A stretch of 64,000 nucleotides of DNA from AP-15 sp035538335 (GTDB lineage: Bacteria; Pseudomonadota; Alphaproteobacteria; ATCC43930; CGMCC-115725). Below are positions 1 through 8,227 of the stretch, one piece after another; the stretch's first letter is position 1, and the number at the start of each line of letters is the position of its first letter. The position numbers were made by a program, and so were the translations under genes. The notes under the pieces were generated by a model. That model saw nothing but the letters and a program-made list of their open reading frames with translations. It searched no databases and was not told the origin of the DNA. The stretch lies in contig DATLKN010000045.1 of the NCBI GenBank assembly GCA_035538335.1, positions 108,256 through 172,255 on the forward strand, written 5' to 3'.

Positions 1-2
1 TC

Positions 3-761
3 TGTCCCGACGATACGCCGCAGGTCAACATCCGCGAGATCGCGATGCAGGGCGCCGAGGTCTTCCTCGTCGATGGCCTCATCGACGATTGCGGCCGGCT
101 TGTCGCCGAGGGCGAAAAGGCGGTCGGCTGGTTCAACTGCTCGACCCTGCGCGAGCCCTATCGCATCGAGGGCAAGAAGACGATGGGGCTGGAGCTCGCC
201 GAGCAGCTCGGCTGGGAATTGCCCGACGTGATCTTCTACCCGACGGGCGGCGGCACCGGCATCATCGGCATGTGGAAGGCCTTCGCCGAGATGGAGGCGC
301 TCGGCTGGATCGGGAGCAAGCGGCCGCGCATGGTGGCGGTGCAGGCGGCGGGCTGCGCGCCGATGGTGAAGGCCTGGGAGGACGGGGTCGAGCACGCGCC
401 GCGCTGGCAGGACGCGCACACGATTGCCGCCGGCATCCGCGTGCCGCAGGCGGTCGGCGACTTCCTGATCCTGCGCGCGGTGCGCGAGAGCGGCGGTTTT
501 GCGATCGCGGTCGACGACGCGGCGATCGTGCGCGGCTGGGCCGAGGTGGCGAAGGAGGAAGGGCTGCTCTTATGCCCCGAGGGAGCGGCGACCTACGCCG
601 CCTATCTGCAGGCGCTCGCCGAGGGACGGGTAGCCGCGGGCGACCGGGCCGTGCTGTTCAACTGCGCGAGCGGGCTCAAATACCCGATGCCGGAAGCGGG
701 CCGCCGATTGGCGCTCGCCGCCGGCGTCGATTGGCGGGAAATCTCTCGAATGAAAGAATAG
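3..761 (+). CDS. thrC: threonine synthase, 5'-truncated by window edge
   Basis: The C-terminal part of a PLP-dependent fold-type II enzyme; the reading frame is open from the window edge, so the true start lies upstream. The glycine-rich phosphate-binding loop TGGGTGIIG is visible about 80 residues in, followed by the conserved helix with WKAFAEME. Family knowledge: threonine synthase converts O-phospho-homoserine to threonine in the cytoplasm. The catalytic lysine lies in the missing N-terminal part, so a related threonine dehydratase-like or cysteate synthase-like enzyme cannot be excluded. The gene converges on the LysR gene and the small RNA candidate, whose hairpin just past the stop could end transcription from both sides. 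Confidence 0.8.
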   Translation, partial: CPDDTPQVNIREIAMQGAEVFLVDGLIDDCGRLVAEGEKAVGWFNCSTLREPYRIEGKKTMGLELAEQLGWELPDVIFYPTGGGTGIIGMWKAFAEMEALGWIGSKRPRMVAVQAAGCAPMVKAWEDGVEHAPRWQDAHTIAAGIRVPQAVGDFLILRAVRESGGFAIAVDDAAIVRGWAEVAKEEGLLLCPEGAATYAAYLQALAEGRVAAGDRAVLFNCASGLKYPMPEAGRRLALAAGVDWREISRMKE

Positions 762-770
762 AAAGCGCGC

Positions 771-931
771 AAAGAAAATGGCCGGGACCGAAGTCCCGGC
801 CAAGTTTGAACAGGGAGGCTTCACGTCTGGGAGACGTAAGGGTCCGCAGACCCTCTTCTCGGGCACAAGTCCCGAGAACCCTGATCGACACCAATCAGTG
901 TCGAAAACTTGCTGCGATCAGCGATCGCATG
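771..931 (-). ncRNA. candidate small RNA, multi-hairpin, downstream of LysR gene (AbcR-like position)
   Basis: Read on the minus strand, this gap folds into six consecutive perfect stem-loops: stems at 914-919/923-928, 885-891/898-904, 856-863/871-878, 839-844/849-854, 823-828/832-837 and 780-788/793-801. The last is a 9-bp GC stem closed by a C(TTCG)G tetraloop and followed by ATTTTCTTT, a strong Rho-independent terminator. A TATATA -10-like box lies at 937-942 with no good -35, which would suit activator-dependent transcription. The 3' part carries two CTCCC-type anti-Shine-Dalgarno stretches, one in the loop TCTCCCAGA and one in the linker GCCTCCCTG. Known: VtlR/LsrB-type LysR genes in rhizobia neighbour and control the AbcR (alpha-r15) sRNAs, which use such CUCCC motifs. 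Assignment to that family is inference. The RNA would be about 160 nt, longer than typical AbcR. Confidence 0.65.
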
Positions 932-1032
932 CCGGCTATATAGGCATTTCGGCGCTGCAATACCCCCCGGAATTCCTCGTGGCTCGTCTGCAAAAACCGC
1001 AATGCTCTGGTGAGATTTGGTTAATGCCCGGT

Positions 1033-1926
1033 TCAGCTCAGGCGGCTCTCCGCCACCTTGCGCAGCAGGAAGTCGCGGAAAACGCTGATTCTCTTCGAAT
1101 TTCGCAACTCCTCGGGGTACACGAAATAGGCTTCGACCGGCGGACCGGTCAGTTCCGGCAAGACGCGCACGAGGTCGGGGTGCTCGGTGGCGATGAAATC
1201 CGACAACGCGGCGAGGCCGAGCCCGCTCCTGACCGCTCGCAGGATGCCGTAGAAGTTGTTGACGGTGAGAATCGGCTTCCGGTCGATGTTCGGCTTCGCG
1301 CCGGCGTCCAAGAGCCAGTTGACCCCCGCCGCGGGGGGCCGCGAATCGTCGCCGTAGATGATGATGCGGTGCTTGTCGAGGTCCTCCGGCTTTTGCGGCA
1401 TGCCGTATTTCTTGATGTATTCGGGCGCGGCGTAGACATGCACCTGGATGCTGACGAGGTGGCGCTGGATCAGATCGGGCTGGCGCGGCGGCGACATGCG
1501 AATCGCCACGTCGGCTTCCCGCATCGACAGGTCGAGTTCGGTGTCGTCGACGACGACGCTGACCTGGATCTCGGGATAGAGTTCGAGGAATTCGCGGATC
1601 CGCGGCGTCAGCCAGACCGAGCCGAAGGCGACCGTCGTCGTGATCTTCAAGGGCCCGCGCGGCCGGTCCTTCGATTCGGAGATCATGCCCTCGGCCATCG
1701 ACAGCTTGGCGAACACCTCGCGCGCCGTGCGGAACAGAAGCTCGCCCTGCTCGGTCAGGATCAGGCCACGGGCGTGCCGGTGAAACAGCGGCACGGAAAG
1801 GCTTTCCTCGAGCGCGCTGATCTGGCGGCTGACGGCCGATTGGCTAAGGTTCAACGTTTCGCCGGCATGCGTGAAGCTTCCCGCCTCGGCGACGGCGTGA
1901 AACACCCGCAACTTGTCCCAATCCAT
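1033..1926 (-). CDS. LysR-family transcriptional regulator, VtlR/LsrB-like
   Basis: A full-length LysR-type regulator of 297 residues. The N-terminal winged helix-turn-helix (about residues 4-63) contains the conserved AGSFTHAGETLNLSQSAVSR stretch, and the rest is a type 2 periplasmic-binding-like effector domain. It lies 74 bp downstream of trxB on the same strand, the arrangement of LsrB in Sinorhizobium and VtlR in Brucella/Agrobacterium, where the regulator links envelope or oxidative stress to the AbcR small RNAs. The sRNA candidate directly downstream fits that. The protein contains no cysteine, unlike redox-sensing LsrB, so thiol-based sensing seems excluded here. The family is certain; the orthology is inferred from position and length. 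Confidence 0.88.
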   Translation of the reverse strand: MDWDKLRVFHAVAEAGSFTHAGETLNLSQSAVSRQISALEESLSVPLFHRHARGLILTEQGELLFRTAREVFAKLSMAEGMISESKDRPRGPLKITTTVAFGSVWLTPRIREFLELYPEIQVSVVVDDTELDLSMREADVAIRMSPPRQPDLIQRHLVSIQVHVYAAPEYIKKYGMPQKPEDLDKHRIIIYGDDSRPPAAGVNWLLDAGAKPNIDRKPILTVNNFYGILRAVRSGLGLAALSDFIATEHPDLVRVLPELTGPPVEAYFVYPEELRNSKRISVFRDFLLRKVAESRLS

Positions 1927-2000
1927 CCCTTATCCCCTAAGCGCCGGCGGGAAGAGCCTGGCCCACTCGGACCAAAAGCCGGCCCTGTCCCTCGCGGCGC

Positions 2001-2972
2001 TCACTCCGCGGCGCGCATCGTCGCGGCATCCTCCTCTTGCGCGAGGAATTTCTCCGCCTCGAGCGCCGCCATGCACCCCATCCCCGCGGCGGTCACCGCC
2101 TGGCGGTATACCTTGTCCTTGACGTCGCCGGCGGCGAAGACGCCGGGCACGGCGGTCGCCGTCGAATCCGGTTTCGCGATCACATAGCCCTCGGCGTCGA
2201 GCGGCAATTGCCCGCGCACCAGATCGGTGACGGGGGTATGCCCGATGGCAATGAAGACGCCGTCGAACGGACGCTCGCTGAGGGCGCCGGTGCGCAGGTT
2301 TCTGAGGCGCAGCCCGGTGACGCCGGGCGGCTCGCGCACGCCCAGGACCTCCTCGACGACGCTGTCCCAGACGACGTCGATCTTCTCGTTGCGGAACAGC
2401 CGGTCCTGCAGGATCTTCTCCGCTCTCAGCGCGTTGCGGCGGTGGATCAGCGTCACCCGCGTCGCGAAATTCGTCAGATAGATCGCCTCTTCGACCGCGG
2501 TGTTGCCGCCGCCGACGATCGCGACCTCCTTGCCGCGGAAAAAAAAGCCGTCGCAGGTGGCGCAGGCCGAGACGCCGAAGCCGCGGAACGCCGCCTCGCT
2601 TTCGAGGCCGAGCCAGCGCGCCTGCGCGCCGGTCGCGAGGATCACGGTGTCGCCCGAATAGCTGTCGCCCGAATCGCCGGTCGCGACGAAGGGCCGACGC
2701 GACAGATCGATTGCCGTCACGAGGTCGAGCACGATGCGCGTGCCGACATGCTCGGCCTGCGCGCGCATCTGCTCCATCAGCCACGGGCCCTGGATGACCT
2801 CGGCGAAGCCCGGGTAGTTCTCGACGTCGGTGGTGATCGTCAGCTGGCCGCCCGGCTCGAGGCCGGCGACGAGCAGCGGCTCGAGATTGGCGCGCGCGGC
2901 ATAGATCGCCGCCGTATAGCCGGCGGGCCCGGCGCCGACGATCAGAACCTTGCTGTGATGGCGCTCCGGCAT
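2001..2972 (-). CDS. trxB: thioredoxin reductase
   Basis: Flavoprotein of 323 residues that transfers electrons from NADPH to thioredoxin in the cytoplasm. The FAD dinucleotide-binding motif GAGPAG is at the N-terminus, the redox-active CATC pair sits in SACATCDGFFF, the NADPH motif is GGGNTA, and the C-terminal FAD motif is GVFAAGDVKD. The open frame extends about 49 codons further upstream through repeat sequence. ATG at 2972 was chosen because it places the protein start just before the first beta strand, as in the family, and it has a GGGG-containing weak ribosome site. The VtlR/LsrB-like regulator follows on the same strand. Confidence 0.95.
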   Translation of the reverse strand: MPERHHSKVLIVGAGPAGYTAAIYAARANLEPLLVAGLEPGGQLTITTDVENYPGFAEVIQGPWLMEQMRAQAEHVGTRIVLDLVTAIDLSRRPFVATGDSGDSYSGDTVILATGAQARWLGLESEAAFRGFGVSACATCDGFFFRGKEVAIVGGGNTAVEEAIYLTNFATRVTLIHRRNALRAEKILQDRLFRNEKIDVVWDSVVEEVLGVREPPGVTGLRLRNLRTGALSERPFDGVFIAIGHTPVTDLVRGQLPLDAEGYVIAKPDSTATAVPGVFAAGDVKDKVYRQAVTAAGMGCMAALEAEKFLAQEEDAATMRAAE

Positions 2973-2997
2973 CGCCCCGATCCGATCTTCAACTCGA

Positions 2998-3050
2998 TGC
3001 AATATATCATTTATCAATGTGCCGGCGGAAAGGGGGCAATGCTGCATTGC
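2998..3050 (-). promoter_or_regulatory. probable trxB promoter/operator region
   Basis: An AT-rich stretch (ATATATCATTTATCAATG on the plus strand) lies 30-50 bp upstream of the trxB start in otherwise GC-rich DNA. Next to it is a perfect dyad GCAATG-CTG-CATTGC at 3036-3050. Together they look like a -10 region with an upstream regulator site. The regulator is unknown; the adjacent LysR protein is one candidate, but the dyad is shorter than a classical T-N11-A box. Confidence 0.4.
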
Positions 3051-3090
3051 GATATGGGCGAGCGCGAGCTTGCCCGGACCCACGCTCATC

Positions 3091-3151
3091 GTCGTCCCGG
3101 CGGAGGCCGGGACCCACACCCTCCGTCGATACCGGCCTTCGCCGGTATGAC
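3091..3151. repeat. palindromic intergenic repeat, family A (ACCGGC type)
   Basis: Two palindromic units back to back: GTCCCGGCGGAGGCCGGGAC and ATACCGGCCTTCGCCGGTAT. Related copies occur at 11945, 19913, 27382, 42365, 55112 and 58153. They are always between genes, as expected for a small non-autonomous repeat. Confidence 0.85.
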
Positions 3152-3194
3152 AGAAAATGACGGAACAGCAGGGCGAATATCGCGAATCAGGAAG

Positions 3195-5105
3195 TCAAAA
3201 CCCGAACATGTGGTCGAGGCTGAAGGCGCCGTCGCGTCCCAGCAGCCCGTGATAGCCGAACAGCCGGCAGGTCGTGTCGCGCACGACCGCATAGGCGCCG
3301 GCGCCGGCGCGCCCGCGCGTCGCGGCGTCGAACAGCTCGTGATAGCGCCACAGCCGCGACCCCGAGCACGGGATCGCGAGGCGCTTTCGCGCCGCCTCGC
3401 GCCCGGCGCGGTCGAAGAGGATGATCTCGGTCGCGCTTTCCCGCCGCCAGGGCAGCGAGGCCGGGTAGATCAGATGGCACAGCGTGTCGAAGGGCGCCTC
3501 GCCGAGCCGCAGGAAAAGCCGCGTCGAAAGCCCCGGCGGCCGCCCCGAATAGGATTGCGGCTCGCCCTTGTAGGTGAGGATCGTGTTGAAGACATGCGCC
3601 CCGAAGCTCGTCTCCGCGGCGTGGCCGCCGTCGCGCCGGCGGTAGCGGAAGAGCGCGTGCAGCCAGCCGTCGCCCTCGCCGCCTTCGCTGAAATCGTAGA
3701 CGAGCTCGATATGGCCGTAGCCGTCGCCCAGTTCGCGCACGCCCGAGATTGCGTCGAGGTCGAGCCCGAGGCCATGCCCGCGCGGCAGCCGCCCCAGGCC
3801 GCGGCGCGCGATCTCGTTGCCTTCCGGGTCGTAGGCGATGAGCGCGATCGGCAATTCCGCCTGGCGAATCGCCATCGGCGTCGGCAGCAGCTCGGTGCGC
3901 CAGAGGGCGCGCGGCAGGATCGGCGCCGGCAACAGGTAGCCCTTGCCGAGCAGCCGCGAAAGGCCGGGCAGCGCCGCGTCGGGCGCCAGATCGCCGCGCT
4001 CGACATTGACGTGGGCGATGCGGTGGCGCGCGTTCTCGACGATCTCGTAGCGCGGCCGCACCATATGCTTGCCGGCGCGCAATTCGATCTGCCGCGGCCA
4101 TTGCAGCCCCGGCAGCAGCCGCCCGACATCGAGGCGCGCCGTCGCGAACGGCGCCACCCCCTCGGCCAGCCAGACGACCTCCTCCTCGCCCATCGGGTTG
4201 AGCCCGACGGCGCCCGCCGGGATCGCGATCGGGTGGCTGTTCTGCAGCCACAGCACGACCTCCTCGCCGGGCGCCGGGGCGGGCAGCCCGGCATAGCGGT
4301 CGGCCGGCCAGGAATTGGCGTCGTGGGTCGCCGAGAGCGAGGCGTCGGTCTCCTCCTCGCCGAAGGTGTCGAGCGCGTATTTGACGATGTCGTGGCCGGC
4401 CGCGCCGACGACGTGCAGGAACAGCTGGCCGGTGAATTCAGGCAGGTCGAAGCGGGCGCGGACCTCGCGGCTGTCGATGACGATCGCTTGGGCGGCGGCG
4501 TCGAGCCGCTCGCACCACTCGGCGATGACCTCGCCCTCGCCGGAGAAGAGGGTCAGCCACAAGGTCGGCGCCGGCGCCCCGTAGCCGGCCCAGTAATTCG
4601 CCGTGACGAGCCTGGTGTGCAGCCGGTCGGTGTCGCGGAAAAACGCGAAGTTGGTCGCGAAATTGAGCGGATCGAGATAGCGCGCGCGATTGCCGAGGCG
4701 ATCCCCGGGAATGCGCATCGCGTCGAGGCTGAGGATTTCGGCGCTTTCCGGGAGCACGGGCCGCAACTGCTCGACGAGCGGGGCGGCGTCGAAAGCGGCG
4801 AGGAAGACGGCGCCCGCATCGGCACGGGCGAGTTCGCTGACCGGCGCGGCCCGATGGCCAAGTACGGTTTCGCCGAGCTTCGCCACATCCTGCACGAACA
4901 CGCCGGATATCCCGACCCCGTCGAGCGCGAAGATCTCGTTGAAGGCCGCCGCCGCGCCGCTCGGATCGTAGATCGTCACGGGGCCGCGGCCGGCGAGCGC
5001 GCGCACCAGCTCGCGGCCGCGGCGGGCGGCGCAGGGATGCGTCAGCGCCTTGTAGAGCGCGTTGCCGCCGCGGGCATTGTCGAAGGTCTCGATGCGCAAC
5101 GCCAT
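3195..5105 (-). CDS. large conserved-looking protein of unknown function
   Basis: A soluble protein of 636 residues with no signal peptide or membrane segment. The first 150 residues alternate beta strands and helices in a Rossmann-like way (GPVTIYDPSGAAAAFNEIF, then GVFVQDVAKLGETVLG). The remainder is rich in aromatic and beta-strand segments (VVLWLQNSHPIAIPAG, GHIELVYDFSEGGEGDGW). I do not recognise the family. ATG at 5105 was chosen although the frame stays open for about 770 nt upstream, because that upstream part is antisense to the PAP2 gene. It is last in a minus-strand operon, 41 bp after the double PAP2 phosphatase, so a role in lipid or cell-envelope chemistry is a context-based guess only. 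Confidence 0.7.
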   Translation of the reverse strand: MALRIETFDNARGGNALYKALTHPCAARRGRELVRALAGRGPVTIYDPSGAAAAFNEIFALDGVGISGVFVQDVAKLGETVLGHRAAPVSELARADAGAVFLAAFDAAPLVEQLRPVLPESAEILSLDAMRIPGDRLGNRARYLDPLNFATNFAFFRDTDRLHTRLVTANYWAGYGAPAPTLWLTLFSGEGEVIAEWCERLDAAAQAIVIDSREVRARFDLPEFTGQLFLHVVGAAGHDIVKYALDTFGEEETDASLSATHDANSWPADRYAGLPAPAPGEEVVLWLQNSHPIAIPAGAVGLNPMGEEEVVWLAEGVAPFATARLDVGRLLPGLQWPRQIELRAGKHMVRPRYEIVENARHRIAHVNVERGDLAPDAALPGLSRLLGKGYLLPAPILPRALWRTELLPTPMAIRQAELPIALIAYDPEGNEIARRGLGRLPRGHGLGLDLDAISGVRELGDGYGHIELVYDFSEGGEGDGWLHALFRYRRRDGGHAAETSFGAHVFNTILTYKGEPQSYSGRPPGLSTRLFLRLGEAPFDTLCHLIYPASLPWRRESATEIILFDRAGREAARKRLAIPCSGSRLWRYHELFDAATRGRAGAGAYAVVRDTTCRLFGYHGLLGRDGAFSLDHMFGF

Positions 5106-5146
5106 GCTGAAAGGCCGCTTTGAGGGAGCCCGCCGGAGTGTACGCG

Positions 5147-6589
5147 CTAGCGCAGCTTGGCGAAACGCCGGAAGAGCCGGGCGGGCGCCGGGCCCCATGC
5201 GGTCTCGCCGCGCAATGCCGCGGCGAGGTCGATGCCGGCGCGCGCGAAGACCCAGGCGGTCGCATTCACCGTCACGACGCCGATGAAGGCGCCCGCCACG
5301 ATGTCGGAGAGATAATGCTGATCGACGGCGATCCGGCTCGCCGCGACGATCCCCGCCACCAGGATGTAGAACAGCAGATGCCGCGGCCATAGCCACCACA
5401 GCGCCGTCATCAGCGCGGCGATCGTCACCGTGTGCCCCGACGGAAACGACCAGTGGTCGGCCCGGAAGGCCAATCCCGTGAAGCCGTAGAGATGTTCGCT
5501 GAACAAGAGTTTCGGCCGCGCCCGGCCGGCCAGCACCTTCAGCAGATCGACGGCGATGCCGGAGACCGCGACGGCCGCGAAGAGGAAGGCGGGAACGGCG
5601 GCGCGCGCCCGCATGGCGCCGGCATGGAAGGCAAAGCGCGGCAGGCTGCCGCCCCAATAGAGGGCGGCGAAGGCGAGCGCGAAGACCGCGAGATAGGGGC
5701 CGCCGAGGCCGAGATAGCTCGCGAGATCGAACAGGCGGTGAAAATCGGGCCCCTGGCGATGAAAGAACCCGGCGAGCGGCCGGTCGAGATAGGCCATCGA
5801 CAGGAGGACGGCGATCGCGGTGGCCGCCGCCCAGAGAAGAAGGCGCAACCCCGCGCTCGGGCGCATCGGCTGCCATTTTTCAGCCCAGCCGCCCGCCCGC
5901 CGGCAGAAATCGAGGAGCCGGGGCGAGGCGAGCATGTCGCGTGCGACGATCGCCTCATGGAGCAGCCACGCGAGGCCGTAGACGACGAGCCCGGCATCGA
6001 CGACGTCCGACAGGAAATGCCCGCCGGCGGCGATACGCGCGAGGCCGACAATCGCCCCGAAACCGAGCGCGAGGGCTTGCGCCTGCCGGCGCCGGCGCCC
6101 TTCCGGCAGCAGAAAGGCGAAGGCGACGAAGCCGAAGCCGAGCGCCGCGTCGCCCGAGACGAAAGAGCAGTTGCTCGGGCACTGGTCCGCTGGCGGCCCG
6201 GCGGGCGTGAACGCCCGCGCACCGCCGAACGCTTCGACCTGCGCCGGCCGGGCGCGGCCCCAATGGTCTTTCAGCACGGTATTGACGATGAGGCCCGGGC
6301 CGAGCGCGAAAGCCAGCACGAGAAAGACGAGCGCCTTGCGGTCGAACCGCCACAGCGGCCGCTCGCAGAGAAAGAGCCAGAGCGCCGCGCCGATGACAAA
6401 GAGGACGAGGCCGCGGGTGATCCACGGCACCGCCCGGTGCAGCAACAGAACGGGTGCCCAATGCGCCAGCCGAAAGCCCTCGCCCGCGGTATAGAATAGG
6501 CCGCTCGTCCACAGATCGATGCCGGGCGCGGCGAGAAAGAGCGCGAGCGAGGCCGCGGCGAGCCCGACATAAACGAGCGGCCCCTTCAT
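5147..6589 (-). CDS. tandem PAP2-family membrane phosphatase (two fused PAP2 domains)
   Basis: A polytopic membrane protein of 480 residues made of two complete PAP2 (type 2 phosphatidic acid phosphatase) units. Domain 1 has KDHWGRARP, SFVSGDA and ARIAAGGHFLSD. Domain 2 has KVLAGRARPK, SFPSGHT and SRIAVDQHYLSD. Domain 2 matches the canonical KxxxxxxRP / PSGH / SRxxxxxHxxxD signature. Domain 1 carries VSGD in place of PSGH, a variant resembling the SFVSGE form of some lipid A or lipid phosphatases. Likely substrates are lipid phosphates such as undecaprenyl pyrophosphate, phosphatidate or lipid A, with the active sites on the periplasmic side. Its start overlaps the ELM1-family gene by 4 bp, implying translational coupling. 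Confidence 0.85.
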   Translation of the reverse strand: MKGPLVYVGLAAASLALFLAAPGIDLWTSGLFYTAGEGFRLAHWAPVLLLHRAVPWITRGLVLFVIGAALWLFLCERPLWRFDRKALVFLVLAFALGPGLIVNTVLKDHWGRARPAQVEAFGGARAFTPAGPPADQCPSNCSFVSGDAALGFGFVAFAFLLPEGRRRRQAQALALGFGAIVGLARIAAGGHFLSDVVDAGLVVYGLAWLLHEAIVARDMLASPRLLDFCRRAGGWAEKWQPMRPSAGLRLLLWAAATAIAVLLSMAYLDRPLAGFFHRQGPDFHRLFDLASYLGLGGPYLAVFALAFAALYWGGSLPRFAFHAGAMRARAAVPAFLFAAVAVSGIAVDLLKVLAGRARPKLLFSEHLYGFTGLAFRADHWSFPSGHTVTIAALMTALWWLWPRHLLFYILVAGIVAASRIAVDQHYLSDIVAGAFIGVVTVNATAWVFARAGIDLAAALRGETAWGPAPARLFRRFAKLR

Positions 6590-7608
6590 GCCGGCTCTCG
6601 CGCCGCCAGGCGCTCGAGGACGAGCGCGCGCAATGCCGCCCCGGCGCGCGCCGTATCGTCGGGGATCGGATAGGACCAGGTTTCGAGACGGCCGCGGAAC
6701 GGGCGGGTGATGCCGGCCTCGCGCAAGCCCTCGTGAAAGCGCGCGAATTTGCCGTCGCCGCCCTCCAGTTCGAGGATGTGCACCGGCTTCCCGGTCGCCG
6801 CCGCTTCGCTCACCATCGACACCGAATCGGCGGTCGCGAGGATCGCATCGGCAAATGCCAGATAAGCGAAGTACGGGTTGTCGCCGGTGCCGTCCCAGAT
6901 CGTCGCCGAATGCCCGGCGAGGCGCTCGCGCAACAGCGCGAGGCCCTTTTCGCCGGTGCGCCGCGACGGCGTCACGAGGGCCGAGCCGCCGGTTTCGGCA
7001 AGAAGAGCCGCGAGCCCGTCGGCGATCTGCCCGAGCCGCGGCAGCGACAGGCGATAGGCCCGGTTGGCGCCGCCGATCAGCACCGCGACGATCGGCCGGG
7101 GCATGCCGCCGAATGCCGGAAAGCGCGCGGCCGCCTCGGCGAGCCGCGCCGGCGTCACGCGATGCACCGCGCCGAGCGTCGCGATGACGCGCGCTCCGCG
7201 CAGCCGGTCGTGCTCGGGGACGACCATCAGGTCGAATTCGTCACGGCCGATGCGCGGGTCCTGAACCTGCGCGGCGATCGTCCTGCCCTGGCTCGCCCGG
7301 CGAACGAGCAGCGCCGGCAGGGCGGCATTGCGGCCGCAGGCGACGACCAGCTCGGGCCAGGGCGGGGCGAGGCCTGCTTCCGTCGGCACGGCATGGCGGG
7401 CGAGCAACCACAGCCGCGGCGGCAGCAGGCGCCACGGCAGGCGCACCGAGAGCGGCTTTTCGACGGCCGCGAAGCCCGTCGCCTCGGCGAGCCCCAGGGC
7501 CTGCGACCGCATCCCCGGCTTGCCGTCGTGCAAGACCCAGGCGATAGGCTCGCGGCGGATCGGCGCGGCGGCCGCGGGCGGCACTTTCGTCTCGGCGATC
7601 GAGATCAT
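6586..7608 (-). CDS. ELM1/GtrOC1-family putative glycosyltransferase
   Basis: A protein of 340 residues recognisable as the bacterial homologue of the 'mitochondrial fission ELM1' family (formerly DUF1022). Typical motifs are WVLHDGKPGMRSQALGLAE near the N-terminus, VAVLIGGANRAYRLS in the middle, and FADAILATADSVSMVSEAAATGKPV in the donor-binding half, which resembles GT-B glycosyltransferases. The biochemical role of bacterial members is poorly known; envelope glycosylation is inferred. It is first in an operon with the PAP2 protein (4-bp overlap) and the unknown protein. It is divergent from the Lrp gene. Confidence 0.83.
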   Translation of the reverse strand: MISIAETKVPPAAAAPIRREPIAWVLHDGKPGMRSQALGLAEATGFAAVEKPLSVRLPWRLLPPRLWLLARHAVPTEAGLAPPWPELVVACGRNAALPALLVRRASQGRTIAAQVQDPRIGRDEFDLMVVPEHDRLRGARVIATLGAVHRVTPARLAEAAARFPAFGGMPRPIVAVLIGGANRAYRLSLPRLGQIADGLAALLAETGGSALVTPSRRTGEKGLALLRERLAGHSATIWDGTGDNPYFAYLAFADAILATADSVSMVSEAAATGKPVHILELEGGDGKFARFHEGLREAGITRPFRGRLETWSYPIPDDTARAGAALRALVLERLAAREPA

Positions 7609-7735
7609 CGGCTTCGTTTACGGAAACCCCGCGCGCACGGCAATAGAGCCCCCAAGCGGCGCACCAACTTCGCGCAACAAAATTGCGCGGCGGGCGGCCG
7701 TTTTCTATGATCGTGCCGGCAGTGGAGGGGAGACG

Positions 7736-8227
7736 ATGCGGCGCTTGCAGCTCGATCGTATCGACCGCCGCATCCTGCGCAACCTGCAGGCGGAGGGGCG
7801 GATCACCAATGTCGAGCTGGCCGGGCGGGTCGGCGTGTCGGCGCCGCCCTGCCTGCGCCGCGTGCGGGCGCTCGAAGAGGCGGGCGTGATCCGCGGCTAC
7901 CACGCCGACATCGCGCCCGAGGCGCTGGGGTACGCGGTCACCGTCTTCGCCCAGGTCGGGCTGGCGAGCCAGGCCGAAGCCGACCTGCAAGCCTTCGAGC
8001 GGCTGGTGGCGGGTTGGCCCGAGGTGCGCGAGGCGCACATGCTGGCGGGCGAAACCGATTTCCTGTTGAAGATCGTGGCGCGCGACTGGGACAGCTATCA
8101 GCGTTTCCTGTCGGCGAAGCTGACCTCGGCGCCGAACGTCGCACACGTCAAATCGGCGCTGACCCTGCGCGTCTCGAAGCACGAACCCGGCGTGCCGATT
8201 CCTGACGACCCGGCGCCCCCACCCTAA
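7736..8227 (+). CDS. Lrp/AsnC-family transcriptional regulator
   Basis: A protein of 163 residues with an N-terminal winged helix-turn-helix (LDRIDRRILRNLQAEGRITNVELAGRVG, starting at residue 5) and a C-terminal RAM/AsnC ligand-binding domain containing AHMLAGETDFLLKI. ATG at 7736 has a strong GGAGGGG ribosome site at 7723-7730. Family members act as octamers that sense amino acids. The last residues (DPAPPP) and the stop codon lie inside a family B repeat, so the natural C-terminus has been rewritten by the repeat. The target genes are unknown; it is divergent from the ELM1 operon. Confidence 0.92.
   Translation: MRRLQLDRIDRRILRNLQAEGRITNVELAGRVGVSAPPCLRRVRALEEAGVIRGYHADIAPEALGYAVTVFAQVGLASQAEADLQAFERLVAGWPEVREAHMLAGETDFLLKIVARDWDSYQRFLSAKLTSAPNVAHVKSALTLRVSKHEPGVPIPDDPAPPP

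Noticed and set aside
771..931. 6S RNA or one piece of a split tmRNA at the first structured gap
   Set aside because: No long terminal pairing with a central bubble as in 6S RNA, and no tRNA-like acceptor or tag-coding segment.
2037..5123. A very long plus-strand open frame (over 1000 codons) opposite trxB and the 636-residue protein gene
   Set aside because: Its product is an arginine/glutamate/alanine-rich low-complexity sequence with no fold signature, the usual antisense shadow in high-GC coding DNA. The minus-strand frames encode recognisable proteins.
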